A stretch of 64,000 bases of DNA from Microcaldota archaeon (GCA_016188965.1 JACPGT010000005.1:1-64000); one strand, 5' to 3'. Shown: positions 1 through 9,170, counted from the stretch's first letter. Numbers and translations: made by a program. The notes: generated from the sequence alone by a model not told the origin.

Positions 1-11
1 ACGCAACATCC

Positions 12-420
12 GGGCCGGCCGAAGGCCGGCCCACGCGCCGCTGGACACATCACGAAAAACAAACAAAAAGAACGGTGCTTTTAGCTCCGATTCATCTGCG
101 GGCTAAAGCCCGCAGTATTCTCGGCTCTAAACCCATAAAAAGGACGAGCGGGCGCTAGAAAAAAAATGGAAGATTGAGGCGGCCGGAGCCGTAGCCCGCT
201 TTCTGTTGTCCACGGCATTCGACTAAGCGGCACAAAGGCCTTGCATCCCCCAGCCGACGGCGCGTTTCATCCGCATTCTTCCAACGTCAGAGGACTTCAT
301 CCTGTACGAAAGAAGCGGTATCGTTTCTGTTCCGCCGGTCGCGCCTTAAACGCGGAGCCTTGCGACTCAAGGGTTAAGCACAGCAACCGTTGGGTTGCGA
401 TCGGCGACGAACGCCGATCG
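12..420. repeat. Dispersed 9-bp-stem hairpins: 12-32 (GGGCCGGCC-GAA-GGCCGGCCC), 96-115 (CTGCGGGCT-AA-AGCCCGCAG), 398-420 (CGATCGGCG-ACGAA-CGCCGATCG)
   Basis: Perfect inverted repeats read directly; stems all 9 bp with different sequences. Confidence 0.75.
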
Positions 421-589
421 TTTCGCTTAAATGAGCGGAGCTTCCTCAGCCACCCGGGTTTTGAATCCGGGCTACCGACAGCCGTGCACTCCGCCGCCTC
501 AAACAAATGATGCCGAAACCGGCTTAAAAACGCGACGAAAGCCTCCCGCGAATTCGAGCGCTAATCCGAGGGGGAAATCAAGAGGACAT

Positions 590-810
590 CACAACTCCGT
601 CGGGAGTTGTGTAGCTCACACAAATCCATCCGGATTTGTGATAACCGTGACCGTGCAAGTCCACGAGGGACTTGCGGGTCTTGCAAACTATGCGAGGTTT
701 GCAAGGCCACACAAAACCCGAAAGGTTTTGTGATGACCCACAGAAGCCAAGGCTTCTGTGCGGAAACTGAAATAGGGAAGTGGTTGCCGACGGTCAAGCA
801 AGACCGTCGG
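590..810. repeat. Array of seven consecutive short hairpins with unrelated stems
   Basis: 590-611, 619-640, 654-676, 680-705, 710-732, 739-760, 787-810; stems about 9 bp, loops 4-8 nt, first six at about 29-nt spacing. Confidence 0.85.
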
Positions 811-881
811 TTGCTTCCGTGCCCTTGCAGTTCCGGTTGAGAAAAAATCAACTCAAACAATATAAATATATTGAATATATT

Positions 882-898
882 GCATGAAGAATTCATGC
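882..898. promoter_or_regulatory. Palindrome GCATGAA-GAA-TTCATGC over the vapB start region, candidate autoregulatory operator
   Basis: Perfect 7-3-7 dyad overlapping the likely ATG (895), downstream of TATA-like ATATAAATATAT. Confidence 0.5.
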
Positions 899-1188
899 CG
901 GCGATATTGGTCAGCATCAAAAAAGACGTGTGGAAGAAGATGAAAAAACACCCGGAAATCAAATGGACGCAAGTGGCACGCCAGCGTTTGGAAGAATATG
1001 CCGACGAATTAGAGGGCGAGATGAACATGGAGGAATTGAGGCGACGCATGGGACCCAAGTGGCTCAAATCCGTGCGAAGCACGCCCAGGGAAAAAGCGCT
1101 TGAAGATTACAAGAAGGTGAAAGAATCCGAAGCCCGACGCCTGCGATTGTTGACACAAGCGCAGCGATTGAAGGAATCCAAGGCATAG
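895..1188 (+). CDS. VapB-like antitoxin
   Basis: Small basic/acidic protein immediately upstream of a PIN-domain ORF; ATG at 895. Confidence 0.6.
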   Translation: MPAILVSIKKDVWKKMKKHPEIKWTQVARQRLEEYADELEGEMNMEELRRRMGPKWLKSVRSTPREKALEDYKKVKESEARRLRLLTQAQRLKESKA

Positions 1189-1445
1189 TCACGATATTCA
1201 CCGTGATCGAGCACCCGCCAGCGGAGCGGGCATACGACAAAGTGCTCCACCCGGTAAAACGGGATTTCGATACGGCACTGGACATGTCCCAGCGCCTTCG
1301 CGAAGCTGGAAGCCCGGTGGGTACAGTCGACATCCTCATCGCCAGCATGGCCATCAACCGAAACCTCTCACTGATCACCAAAGACGGAGACTTCGAAAAG
1401 ATCCAAGCCGTCGAAAAGAAGCTTAAAATCGAATGGGTCCCCTAG
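1146..1445 (+). CDS. VapC-like PIN-domain toxin, apparently with a non-canonical (ATT) start
   Basis: Upstream extension of ORF 1203..1445 reads IVDTSAAIEGIQGIVTIFTVIEHPP...GTVDILIASMAINRNLSLITKDGDF, giving the four PIN acidic positions; frame opens after stop at 1101. Confidence 0.6.
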   Translation: MVDTSAAIEGIQGIVTIFTVIEHPPAERAYDKVLHPVKRDFDTALDMSQRLREAGSPVGTVDILIASMAINRNLSLITKDGDFEKIQAVEKKLKIEWVP

Positions 1446-1453
1446 AACCGGCC

Positions 1454-2284
1454 ATGGACCTTTTCCAATCCATCATCCTGGCCGCCATCCAAGGCACCTC
1501 GGCCTGGATTCCCATCAGTTCCAAGACGCAAGTCATCCTGGCGGCCGACGCGCTTTTCAGAATCCCCTTCCAAACGGCCGTGGCCTTCGCCCTGGCCCTC
1601 CACGTCGGCGACCTCTTGGCCGCGCTGTACAAGTATCAGGACGAGTATGCGGACGCGTTTTTGCAGCTGTTCCAACCACGCAACCTGGCGCGCTTCCAGA
1701 CAGAAGAGCGCATGCAGGACGCGCGCTTTCTCGTCCTGTCCGTCTTGGCCTCCGCCGCCGTGGGCCTGCCCGTCTACCTGCTTTTGCGCAAGATATTCAC
1801 CAACGTCTCGGGCGAGCCCTTGTTGTTCTTCGTCGGCATCTTCCTCATCGGCATGGCCGCCTTGACCTGGCACAGCCGACGAAAAACCGTCGTCGAAAAA
1901 CCATTGGACCTCACGACCACGCTCATCACGGGCGCAGCGCAGGGACTGGCCGTATTGCCCGGCATCAGCCGCTCCGGCATCACCCAATGCACGCTGCTTT
2001 TGCAAGGCGTCCCCCAGGAGCGGGCCATGCGCCTAAGCTTCCTGATGAGCGCACCCATGATTGCGGCATCCGTCGTCGCGTTCCAACTCGTCGAAGGATT
2101 CGGCGGACTTGACCCCGCGTTGGTGCTGGCCGGCATCGCCGTGTCCGCCATCGCGTCGCTTCTGACCATGGACGCCATCACCAAAATCGCACGCAAGGTG
2201 CCGTCGTGGCAATTCATGGCGGCCATCGGCGCGTTGGCGCTGGTGCCGTTCGTGCTGAAAATCACGATGAGCCCCACGGGCTGA
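1454..2284 (+). CDS. uppP: Undecaprenyl-diphosphatase UppP/BacA family
   Basis: QGTSAWIPISSKTQ and VLPGISRSGITQ motifs; multi-TM. Confidence 0.85.
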   Translation: MDLFQSIILAAIQGTSAWIPISSKTQVILAADALFRIPFQTAVAFALALHVGDLLAALYKYQDEYADAFLQLFQPRNLARFQTEERMQDARFLVLSVLASAAVGLPVYLLLRKIFTNVSGEPLLFFVGIFLIGMAALTWHSRRKTVVEKPLDLTTTLITGAAQGLAVLPGISRSGITQCTLLLQGVPQERAMRLSFLMSAPMIAASVVAFQLVEGFGGLDPALVLAGIAVSAIASLLTMDAITKIARKVPSWQFMAAIGALALVPFVLKITMSPTG

Positions 2285-2313
2285 AGGAATAGACCACCGG
2301 AGAGTACGACGAC

Positions 2314-3090
2314 ATGGACGGGTTCTGGCTGCAAATCGCGCTTTCCTTCATCGTAGGCGGACTGTACATCGCGCTGTGCATCCGCGCCGCTGAATTGTTC
2401 GGCTCGCAATGGGGCGGCCTGATCATCGGCCTGCCCAGCACGTCCTTGGTCAGCTTCGCGTTCATCGGCCTCACGCAAGGAACGCAAGCCGTAGTCCAGG
2501 CCATCTCCATCGTACCCATCGCGTTCGGCATGAACGCGTTTTACGTGCTGCTGTTCGTAAAACTGGAGGCGCGATACGGATGGAAAGCCGCATTGGCCGC
2601 ATCCCTTGCAGTCTGGACCGCCATCATGCTGCCGCTGACGGCCGCCCACCCCGAAAACCTCGCCTTGACGACCGCGGCCGGCATCGCCTGCATCGGCCTG
2701 GCCGTCATCTGGGGCCGCGGCATTGCCAACCGGAAAGTCGAGAACCCCACGTCCAGCAAGACCGACTTCGCCCTGCGTGCCGCATTTGCCGGCTTAGTCA
2801 TCGCCTCGGCCGTGTACCTGGCCAAGACCCAAGGACCCATCTGGGGCGGCATGATGGCCGGATTTCCGGCCGCGTTTTCCGCCTCACTGGTCCTTATCAG
2901 CCGCAAGCACGGCGGCGGCTTTGCCTCGGCCGTAGCCAAGAACATGCCGTGGGGCAACCTCGCATGCATGCCTTACCTCCTCGTGGCATACGTCCTGCTT
3001 CCGGCCGCGGGCCTCTGGATCGGCCTGGCCACCGCCTACGCCGCCTCTCTCGTAGCGGGCTTGCTGATCCAACGGCTCATCCGCAGCTGA
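2314..3090 (+). CDS. Multi-pass membrane protein of unknown function
   Basis: 258 aa hydrophobic ORF in a same-strand run. Confidence 0.7.
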   Translation: MDGFWLQIALSFIVGGLYIALCIRAAELFGSQWGGLIIGLPSTSLVSFAFIGLTQGTQAVVQAISIVPIAFGMNAFYVLLFVKLEARYGWKAALAASLAVWTAIMLPLTAAHPENLALTTAAGIACIGLAVIWGRGIANRKVENPTSSKTDFALRAAFAGLVIASAVYLAKTQGPIWGGMMAGFPAAFSASLVLISRKHGGGFASAVAKNMPWGNLACMPYLLVAYVLLPAAGLWIGLATAYAASLVAGLLIQRLIRS

Positions 3091-3144
3091 AAAAAACGCA
3101 AAGGAAAATAAGCCGGCACGCCGTCGTACTACTCCGAATCCATC

Positions 3145-3876
3145 ATGACCGAACCCGTCTTTCTTTCCCCGCCTGTCGACGTGCAGGAAGCCTTCCTCTC
3201 CGCCGCCGCGCTACTGGGTAAAACGGATTGCGCCGTGAAGGCCCAGTTCCGCAACTTCGCCTCGCTCAAGGCCACGCTCCAACGGCAAGGTAACACGATT
3301 TCGGCCAACGTCAGTCCCGGATTTGCCGCCGGCGGACGCGACGTCTTGGTGGGCCTAGCGTTGGACCTCACGGCCCGCGCGTACCGCATGCGCGTGCCGG
3401 ACAATGCCTACACGAGAGCCTACCGCGAGTTCCGCCGCAGCCAGAATTCGAACCAATTGAACAACGCGCTCAAACGCTCGCACGGACGCAAGCGCAACCT
3501 CCAAGCCCAAGGCGCGTGGCACGATTTGAACGACATCGTGCTGCGCATGACGCGCGAATACCCATTGCTTCAGACGCTGTCGGTGCCGAAAATGGGCTGG
3601 AACGCCAAAGGCGGCAGCCGCATCCTGGGATTCTACGACGAATCCGCGCACGAAATCCTGATCAACGCCAATTTGGACCAAAAACGCGTGCCGCCCTTCG
3701 TCCTGGAATACGTCATCTTCCACGAATTGTTGCACGCCAAGCACCCCGTGAAACACGGCCGTTCGCGCCGCACGATCCACACCACGGAATTCAAACGCGA
3801 GGAACGCCAATACCCGTTCTATGATGAAGCCATGGCGTGGCTCAAGCGAAACAACGTGGACCGCGACTGGGACTGA
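3145..3876 (+). CDS. SprT/YgjP-like putative zinc metalloprotease
   Basis: VIFHELLHAKHPVKH (HExxH) motif. Confidence 0.7.
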   Translation: MTEPVFLSPPVDVQEAFLSAAALLGKTDCAVKAQFRNFASLKATLQRQGNTISANVSPGFAAGGRDVLVGLALDLTARAYRMRVPDNAYTRAYREFRRSQNSNQLNNALKRSHGRKRNLQAQGAWHDLNDIVLRMTREYPLLQTLSVPKMGWNAKGGSRILGFYDESAHEILINANLDQKRVPPFVLEYVIFHELLHAKHPVKHGRSRRTIHTTEFKREERQYPFYDEAMAWLKRNNVDRDWD

Positions 3877-3962
3877 ACAGATGCCGCCGAAATGCCGGCA
3901 ATGCGGCTCGGAAGGAACATGAACGGAAGTTTCAAGAAAATAAGCAAGGAAGGTGCATCGGC

Positions 3963-4283
3963 ATGAAGTTGGGAATCGTCATTTCCACGGACGAAGCAGA
4001 AGCCGTATGGAACGCGTTGCGGTTGGCCAACCTCGCTCTCTCTATGAAGGACGACGTCGCCGTCTTTTTGGTGGGACGCGGAGTCGACTATGAAAAAACG
4101 AGTGAGCCGCAGTTCGACAACGTCGCGGAAACCCAAAAATTAGTGGAGTCTGGCGGCCGCTTGATGGCCTGCGGCACCTGCCTGAAGAGCCGCGGAATGC
4201 AAGGAAGCAACATCTGCCCGGTTTCGAGCCTCGGCGAGCTTTACAGACTTGTCCGCGACAGCGATAAAGTCATCAGTTTTTGA
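3963..4283 (+). CDS. DsrE-family protein
   Basis: MKLGIVISTDEAEAVWNALRLANLAL...DDVAVFLVGRGV...GGRLMACGTCLKSRGM. Confidence 0.7.
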   Translation: MKLGIVISTDEAEAVWNALRLANLALSMKDDVAVFLVGRGVDYEKTSEPQFDNVAETQKLVESGGRLMACGTCLKSRGMQGSNICPVSSLGELYRLVRDSDKVISF

Positions 4284-4365
4284 ACACGCACCCCGGAAGC
4301 AGAGGGCCAAACGGGTGCGTGCACGACAGCACTTTAAACTCCGGCCGTCAGCATCCACCTGACGT

Positions 4366-5820
4366 ATGACGGCCGAACGCACGATTCCCCGCACCATGGG
4401 CACGCAGCATCCGGACAACGCGTCCAAGCCACGCTGGGCGCAAGACGCGTTTATTGACACCCAAACCGAAGTGGAAGAGGCCTACCGCTGTTATTCGGAA
4501 CTGGATGCGCACGAATTCATGTGGGACTGGGAAGGCAAACACGTCGACGAAAGCGTGGTCGAGAAGCTCTTCGAGAACTACACCGAATTTTTCCAGAACA
4601 CGCCTCTGGGCCGCGACATCTTCCTGACGACGCGCCTTCCGAACATCTGGGAGGAAAAAGGCTACCGGCTGCCTAAAGCATTCGTCAACGTCATCTCGGC
4701 CAACCAGATGGCCCGCGACCACGGCATGCACGCACCTGTATTGTTCGAAGCCATCCTGCCGATGACCAAGTCGGCCGACCAATTACACTTTTTGCACCAA
4801 CGCTTCCGCCAAGTCAAAAAAGCATTCGATGCCCCGGACGAATTGGAACTGATTCCGCTGGTGGAAGAGACGCACGCCATCCAGAACGTCGACCAACTCT
4901 TACGCCAATACGTCGATAAGGAGCCGCGCGAATCCATCCGCGTTTTCTTGGCCCGCTCCGACCCCGCGCTCAACTCTGGCAACGCGGCGGCGTGCCTAAG
5001 CGTCAAAGCCGGCCTGGACCGTCTGCAGCGCTTCTCTGAAGACACAGGCATCGCCACCCACCCCATCCTCGGCGTCGGTTCCTTGCCGTTCCGCGGCGGC
5101 CTCAACCCCGCGACGGTAGACGACTTCTTCAAGGAATACGCCGGCATCCGGACCGTCACTGTCCAATCCGCCTTCCGCTACGACTATGAACCGGCCGACG
5201 TCGAAGCGGCCATGAAGAAGATCAACGAAATGCCCATCCAAAAAGCGCAAAGCGTTCCGGAAGGCCTGGATGCCGTCGTCGACGCATTCAGCGCGCACTA
5301 CCAACGGTTCATCGAAGGCGTGGCCGGCACCGTCAACGCCGTGGCCGCGTACGTGCCGAAACGCCGCGAACGCCGGCTCCACGTTGGATTATTCGGTTAT
5401 GCCCGCAAGATGCAAGGCATAACTCTGCCACGGGCCATCGCGTTTTGTGCCGCCATGTACTCGCTTGGCGTGCCGCCGGAACTCTTGGGCGCAGGCTCCG
5501 CCTTGGCCAAGATGAAAGTCAAACAACGCGACGCGCTGTACGAGACGTACCGCTTCTTCGAGCAGGACCTGGAGCGCGCCGGGCACTACTTGAACCACGA
5601 GAACCTCCACGCGCTGGCGCGACACGACGCCGGATGGGAAAAAGTCGAGCAGGACGTGAAGACGCTGGAAGAACAACTCGGCCGCAAGCTGGGTCCAAAG
5701 GAAGACGAACACTACATCCACCGCAACCTGACATCCAACGTCCGGCTCCTGCTCAAGTCCAAAGCCGACGTGAGCCCTGAAATCGTCCGCGCCGGACAGT
5801 TGAGAAAGAGCCTCGGCTAA
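4366..5820 (+). CDS. ppcA: Archaeal-type phosphoenolpyruvate carboxylase
   Basis: 484 aa; MGTQHPDNASKPRW start and overall sequence typical of PpcA. Confidence 0.9.
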   Translation: MTAERTIPRTMGTQHPDNASKPRWAQDAFIDTQTEVEEAYRCYSELDAHEFMWDWEGKHVDESVVEKLFENYTEFFQNTPLGRDIFLTTRLPNIWEEKGYRLPKAFVNVISANQMARDHGMHAPVLFEAILPMTKSADQLHFLHQRFRQVKKAFDAPDELELIPLVEETHAIQNVDQLLRQYVDKEPRESIRVFLARSDPALNSGNAAACLSVKAGLDRLQRFSEDTGIATHPILGVGSLPFRGGLNPATVDDFFKEYAGIRTVTVQSAFRYDYEPADVEAAMKKINEMPIQKAQSVPEGLDAVVDAFSAHYQRFIEGVAGTVNAVAAYVPKRRERRLHVGLFGYARKMQGITLPRAIAFCAAMYSLGVPPELLGAGSALAKMKVKQRDALYETYRFFEQDLERAGHYLNHENLHALARHDAGWEKVEQDVKTLEEQLGRKLGPKEDEHYIHRNLTSNVRLLLKSKADVSPEIVRAGQLRKSLG

Positions 5821-5835
5821 AAAGCAGCAGTCGAA

Positions 5836-6192
5836 TCAGGAAAAATCAAAAAGCCTAAGAATCTCATTGCGCGTCTGTCTTGCCTTTGCAGGGCCCAAAA
5901 CGCCCAATTTCTTGACCACCAGTTGCGTCTGGACGGTGAAGAGGCGGTAGGGCTTGATCTTGCTGTCGAACGCAAGAACTCCGGAAGACAGGTCTTTTTG
6001 CGAAATCGTCGGACAGCCCGGCTCCCCGTCCAAATGACTGGTAATCATGCAACACACCAAGTCATCGTGGCGTTCATTGAAAGCCGACGTGGAAAGCACC
6101 AGCGCCGGGCGCTGCTTGACGCCACTTAGATCCGAAAATGGAAATGGCACCAGAATGATTTGCCATTGGTCAAATCGCGTTCCACCGCTCAT
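5836..6192 (-). CDS. mazF: MazF/PemK-family toxin
   Basis: GDIILVPFPFSDLSG-like start (WQIILVPFPFSDLSGVKQRPALVLS); downstream of MazE-like ORF. Confidence 0.85.
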   Translation of the reverse strand: MSGGTRFDQWQIILVPFPFSDLSGVKQRPALVLSTSAFNERHDDLVCCMITSHLDGEPGCPTISQKDLSSGVLAFDSKIKPYRLFTVQTQLVVKKLGVLGPAKARQTRNEILRLFDFS

Positions 6193-6442
6193 CGTCCTCA
6201 TTGCTCCAATCCTTGGCCAGCGTCTGCTCCGAAACCAACATGCTCGTCAACGACTCGCTTCTTTCAACTAGTTCCAGCCTTCGCATCAAGTGGGCGGCGG
6301 GCTCCAGCACAATGCGACCGCCGTCTTCCCGCAAAACAAGCTGTTCGCCTTTTTTCAGACCTAAGTCTTGCCGCACCTTCTTCGGAATGCTGATTTGGCC
6401 CTTGTCGCTCAAAGTCACAGTTGTAAAATACATATGCATCAA
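6170..6442 (-). CDS. mazE: AbrB/MazE-family antitoxin
   Basis: TVTLSDKGQISIPKKVRQDLGLKKGEQLVL SpoVT-AbrB motif; overlaps mazF. Confidence 0.85.
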   Translation of the reverse strand: MMHMYFTTVTLSDKGQISIPKKVRQDLGLKKGEQLVLREDGGRIVLEPAAHLMRRLELVERSESLTSMLVSEQTLAKDWSNEDDERWNAI

Positions 6443-6451
6443 ATAGAAAAG

Positions 6452-6465
6452 TAAGAATATTCTTA
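6452..6465. promoter_or_regulatory. 14-bp palindrome TAAGAATATTCTTA upstream of mazEF
   Basis: Perfect dyad between mazE start and the upstream gene end. Confidence 0.4.
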
Positions 6466-6469
6466 TTTA

Positions 6470-7114
6470 TTAGCGTTTGTTTTCCTGAAAAAGCAATCGA
6501 CCCACCCGCACCATCGTAGCTCCTTCTTCGACAGCGGCTTCGAAATCATGCGACGTGCCCATGGATAGGACGGTCAACTTGAATTCGACCTTGAGGGAAT
6601 CGAACAGCCGTTTCATGGCCTTGAAGTAGGGCCGCGAGTCCTCGTCCATCGGCACCACGGCCATCAAGCCTTCCACGTACAGGTGGGAAAAACCGGATAA
6701 GGAACGGAAGAAAGCCGCGACTTTTTCTTTTTCCGGAGGCAAGCCGCTTTTCTGCGCTTCATTGCCGGCATTGATTTGCACCAGCACCCGCAGCACTTTG
6801 CCCTCGGCGGCCGCCGCACGGTCCAATTTTTCGGCATGCGCGCGATCGTCCAACGATTGGACCACGTCAAACAACCGAGCAATCTTACCGATCTTGTTGG
6901 ATTGGATCGTGCCGATGAAGTGTTTCTCACACGACACGCCGGCGTCAGTAAGCTTCGAAAAATGCGCTTCCGCGTCCTGCACGCGGTTCTCGCCGATGGC
7001 CCGCACGCCGCCGTCCAGTAACGAGCGGATGGAACGTGCATCGGGCGCGTATTTGACGGCCGCCACCAGCGTGACATGGGGGGGAATTTTCTCCAACACG
7101 GCGGGCAGCGACAC
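6470..7114 (-). CDS. YggS/PROSC-family PLP-binding protein
   Basis: VTLVAAVKYAPDARSIRSLLDGGVRAIGENRVQDA; HFIGTIQSNKIGKI. Confidence 0.85.
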   Translation of the reverse strand: MSLPAVLEKIPPHVTLVAAVKYAPDARSIRSLLDGGVRAIGENRVQDAEAHFSKLTDAGVSCEKHFIGTIQSNKIGKIARLFDVVQSLDDRAHAEKLDRAAAAEGKVLRVLVQINAGNEAQKSGLPPEKEKVAAFFRSLSGFSHLYVEGLMAVVPMDEDSRPYFKAMKRLFDSLKVEFKLTVLSMGTSHDFEAAVEEGATMVRVGRLLFQENKR

Positions 7115-7132
7115 GTTTTGCCTCCGTGCGGC

Positions 7133-8767
7133 TCAGCGCTCGCCTTTGACCAAGCGGATTTCGAATACGGCCGCCGGCACCTGCAAACCGAAGTTTTCCA
7201 ACACCTGCGGATGCAGCTCGCCGACGAAGCCGACGTTTTGCGTGCCGACGAAGACGGACGCGGCGCGGCCTTCGATGAAGCGTTCCGACTTGAGCTCCTT
7301 GAGCTGGTACGACACACCCATGCGGCGGCAGAACTCATCCAACAACGACGCGGCCTCCGTCAGGCCAGCGCCGGCATGGACCGACACCAGGCAGGCGTGC
7401 ACATCGGTGCGCGTCTTGGTTTCCGTCGAAGGATCCAGTCCGACGACTTGGCCGACTTCGAACACCTTCTGCGGATAGGGCTGGTGCGTGTTCTCCGAGA
7501 GGGCCTCCAGGACCGACGGCATCAGCATCGAACGCAAGCTTGTGTATTCCTCGCTCACCGGGTTGCGGATCTTGACCAGATCGGCATCCGCAAAGGACTT
7601 CGCGGCCTTGCGCGGCGCGAAGAACACGTGCGTCATGAATTCGACGAAACCGAACGACGCCAAGGCGTCGCGGGCCGACTGCACCACGTACGTCTGCTCG
7701 CTTTTGGATCCCACGGTGAACAGCGAAGGCGGCTTGATGGAAAAACGGTTGAACGTGTGCGCTAAGGCCACTTCCTCGACGAGGTCCACCTCGTGCAGGA
7801 AGTCGGCCCGGTAGCGCGGCACTAAGCAGTCCAACGCATCGCGGCCCACCTGGACGTCCAAACGCTGGCGGCGCAGCAATTGCACGACCTGCTTGGGCGT
7901 CAACTGCGTGCCTAACACCTGGTTGACCTTGTCCACGCGCATGACGTATTTTTCCGGCCGGAAGTCCGGAGTCACCAATTTCTTGGACGCATGGTGGATC
8001 TCCACCGTTTCGACGGATGCGCCTTGGTCGGCAAAGTCCTGGCAGAGCACGTTGAGCGCCGTGTTGCACGCATGCAGATCCGTACCCGTCAAGTCGATCA
8101 GGATGTTCTTCGTCTTTTCCGTCACTGCGCAGGAAACGGAGTTGATGATGTCCACCAGCGAGAGGATCTTGCCTTTTGAATCGACCAGGGCCGGATAGTG
8201 CTCGCCCTTGACTAAGTGTGCGTAATCCTTGCCCGTCGGATGCTCCCGGAGGATCTGCCGGACGCTCATCTCGCGCTCGGCCTTGAGAGGGTGGAATTTG
8301 GCATCCATGCCGATGTTCTTCAGATAGAACGGCCCTTTGAGCGCGTCCAAGTCGTACAGGCCGATGGAGCCTTTCTTGCGGCGGCGGCCCAACGTCAAAT
8401 CCAGCTTTTCCTGGACTTGGAACAAATGCTGGATCTTGGCATCGTCAAGCCGGACGTTGCGGACCACGGCACCCACCAAAACGGGGCGCAGAGCTTCGGA
8501 TTCCGGCTCGACGAAGAACTTGACGCCGGAAGGCGGCCAGTCGTTCTTGACCAGGCCTAAGTCCTTTTCCAAAAAGCCGCGCAACGCACGCGCCGCGCCG
8601 TACACGGAAAGCAGGTCCGGACGGTCGCCCGTGATCTCGACGGTGATGCCAACGTCATCCACCGTCTCCACGCCGGCCTTGATCTGCGGCAAAGCCTCCA
8701 AAATTTGGGCCTCCGGCGCACCGACCAGCGCAATCAACTGTTTCTTCGGATATGTCGTTGAAACCAT
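7133..8767 (-). CDS. pheT: Phenylalanyl-tRNA synthetase beta subunit
   Basis: Start MVSTTYPKKQLIALVG; EITGDRPDLLSVYGAARALRGF and archaeal PheT architecture. Confidence 0.9.
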   Translation of the reverse strand: MVSTTYPKKQLIALVGAPEAQILEALPQIKAGVETVDDVGITVEITGDRPDLLSVYGAARALRGFLEKDLGLVKNDWPPSGVKFFVEPESEALRPVLVGAVVRNVRLDDAKIQHLFQVQEKLDLTLGRRRKKGSIGLYDLDALKGPFYLKNIGMDAKFHPLKAEREMSVRQILREHPTGKDYAHLVKGEHYPALVDSKGKILSLVDIINSVSCAVTEKTKNILIDLTGTDLHACNTALNVLCQDFADQGASVETVEIHHASKKLVTPDFRPEKYVMRVDKVNQVLGTQLTPKQVVQLLRRQRLDVQVGRDALDCLVPRYRADFLHEVDLVEEVALAHTFNRFSIKPPSLFTVGSKSEQTYVVQSARDALASFGFVEFMTHVFFAPRKAAKSFADADLVKIRNPVSEEYTSLRSMLMPSVLEALSENTHQPYPQKVFEVGQVVGLDPSTETKTRTDVHACLVSVHAGAGLTEAASLLDEFCRRMGVSYQLKELKSERFIEGRAASVFVGTQNVGFVGELHPQVLENFGLQVPAAVFEIRLVKGER

Positions 8768-8801
8768 GAAAACTCCCGCTCCTCGGTCATTCTTGAACCA
8801 T

Positions 8802-9170
8802 TCAATTCCAGACGATTTGGTACCGCTCCGGATGATCCGGATACATGAACTCGTGATACGGTTCCACGCGGCCCGGGCCGGCCAGCTTCTTGGCCAATTC
8901 CTCATGCGGGAAATTGGCAAACACCACGACGTCGGCACCCTGCTTGCGGGCGAAACCCACGGCGTACGCCACCAACGCCTTGCCCACATCCTTGCCTTGA
9001 AAGCCGGGTTGCGAGGAAAAAGGCGCATGCGGATACGGCAGAAGGACGGCTTTTTGGCGCACCATGCGCACCTGCAATTGGCAGGCCAGACTGCCGCCGG
9101 AATACGCCGACAGGACGAACCAGTTCGCGCCGCGCTTGACCGCGTCGAACGCCAGCTTCACGTCAACCAC
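8802..9170 (-). CDS. Small hypothetical protein (weak GNAT-like resemblance) between pheS and pheT
   Basis: GTG start overlapping the pheS stop; GFQGKDVGKALVAYAVGFARKQGADVVVFAN. Confidence 0.65.
   Translation of the reverse strand: MVDVKLAFDAVKRGANWFVLSAYSGGSLACQLQVRMVRQKAVLLPYPHAPFSSQPGFQGKDVGKALVAYAVGFARKQGADVVVFANFPHEELAKKLAGPGRVEPYHEFMYPDHPERYQIVWN

Noticed and set aside
453-471. T-arm-like CCCGGGTTTTGAATCCGGG as a tRNA
   Set aside because: No acceptor, D-arm or anticodon arm around it.
590-810. CRISPR array
   Set aside because: Each unit has a different sequence; only hairpin geometry repeats and there are no constant repeats or cas genes nearby.
607-840. ORF 607..840 and overlapping minus ORF 561..1082
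   Set aside because: They run through the hairpin array; the reading frames are a by-product of the inverted repeats.
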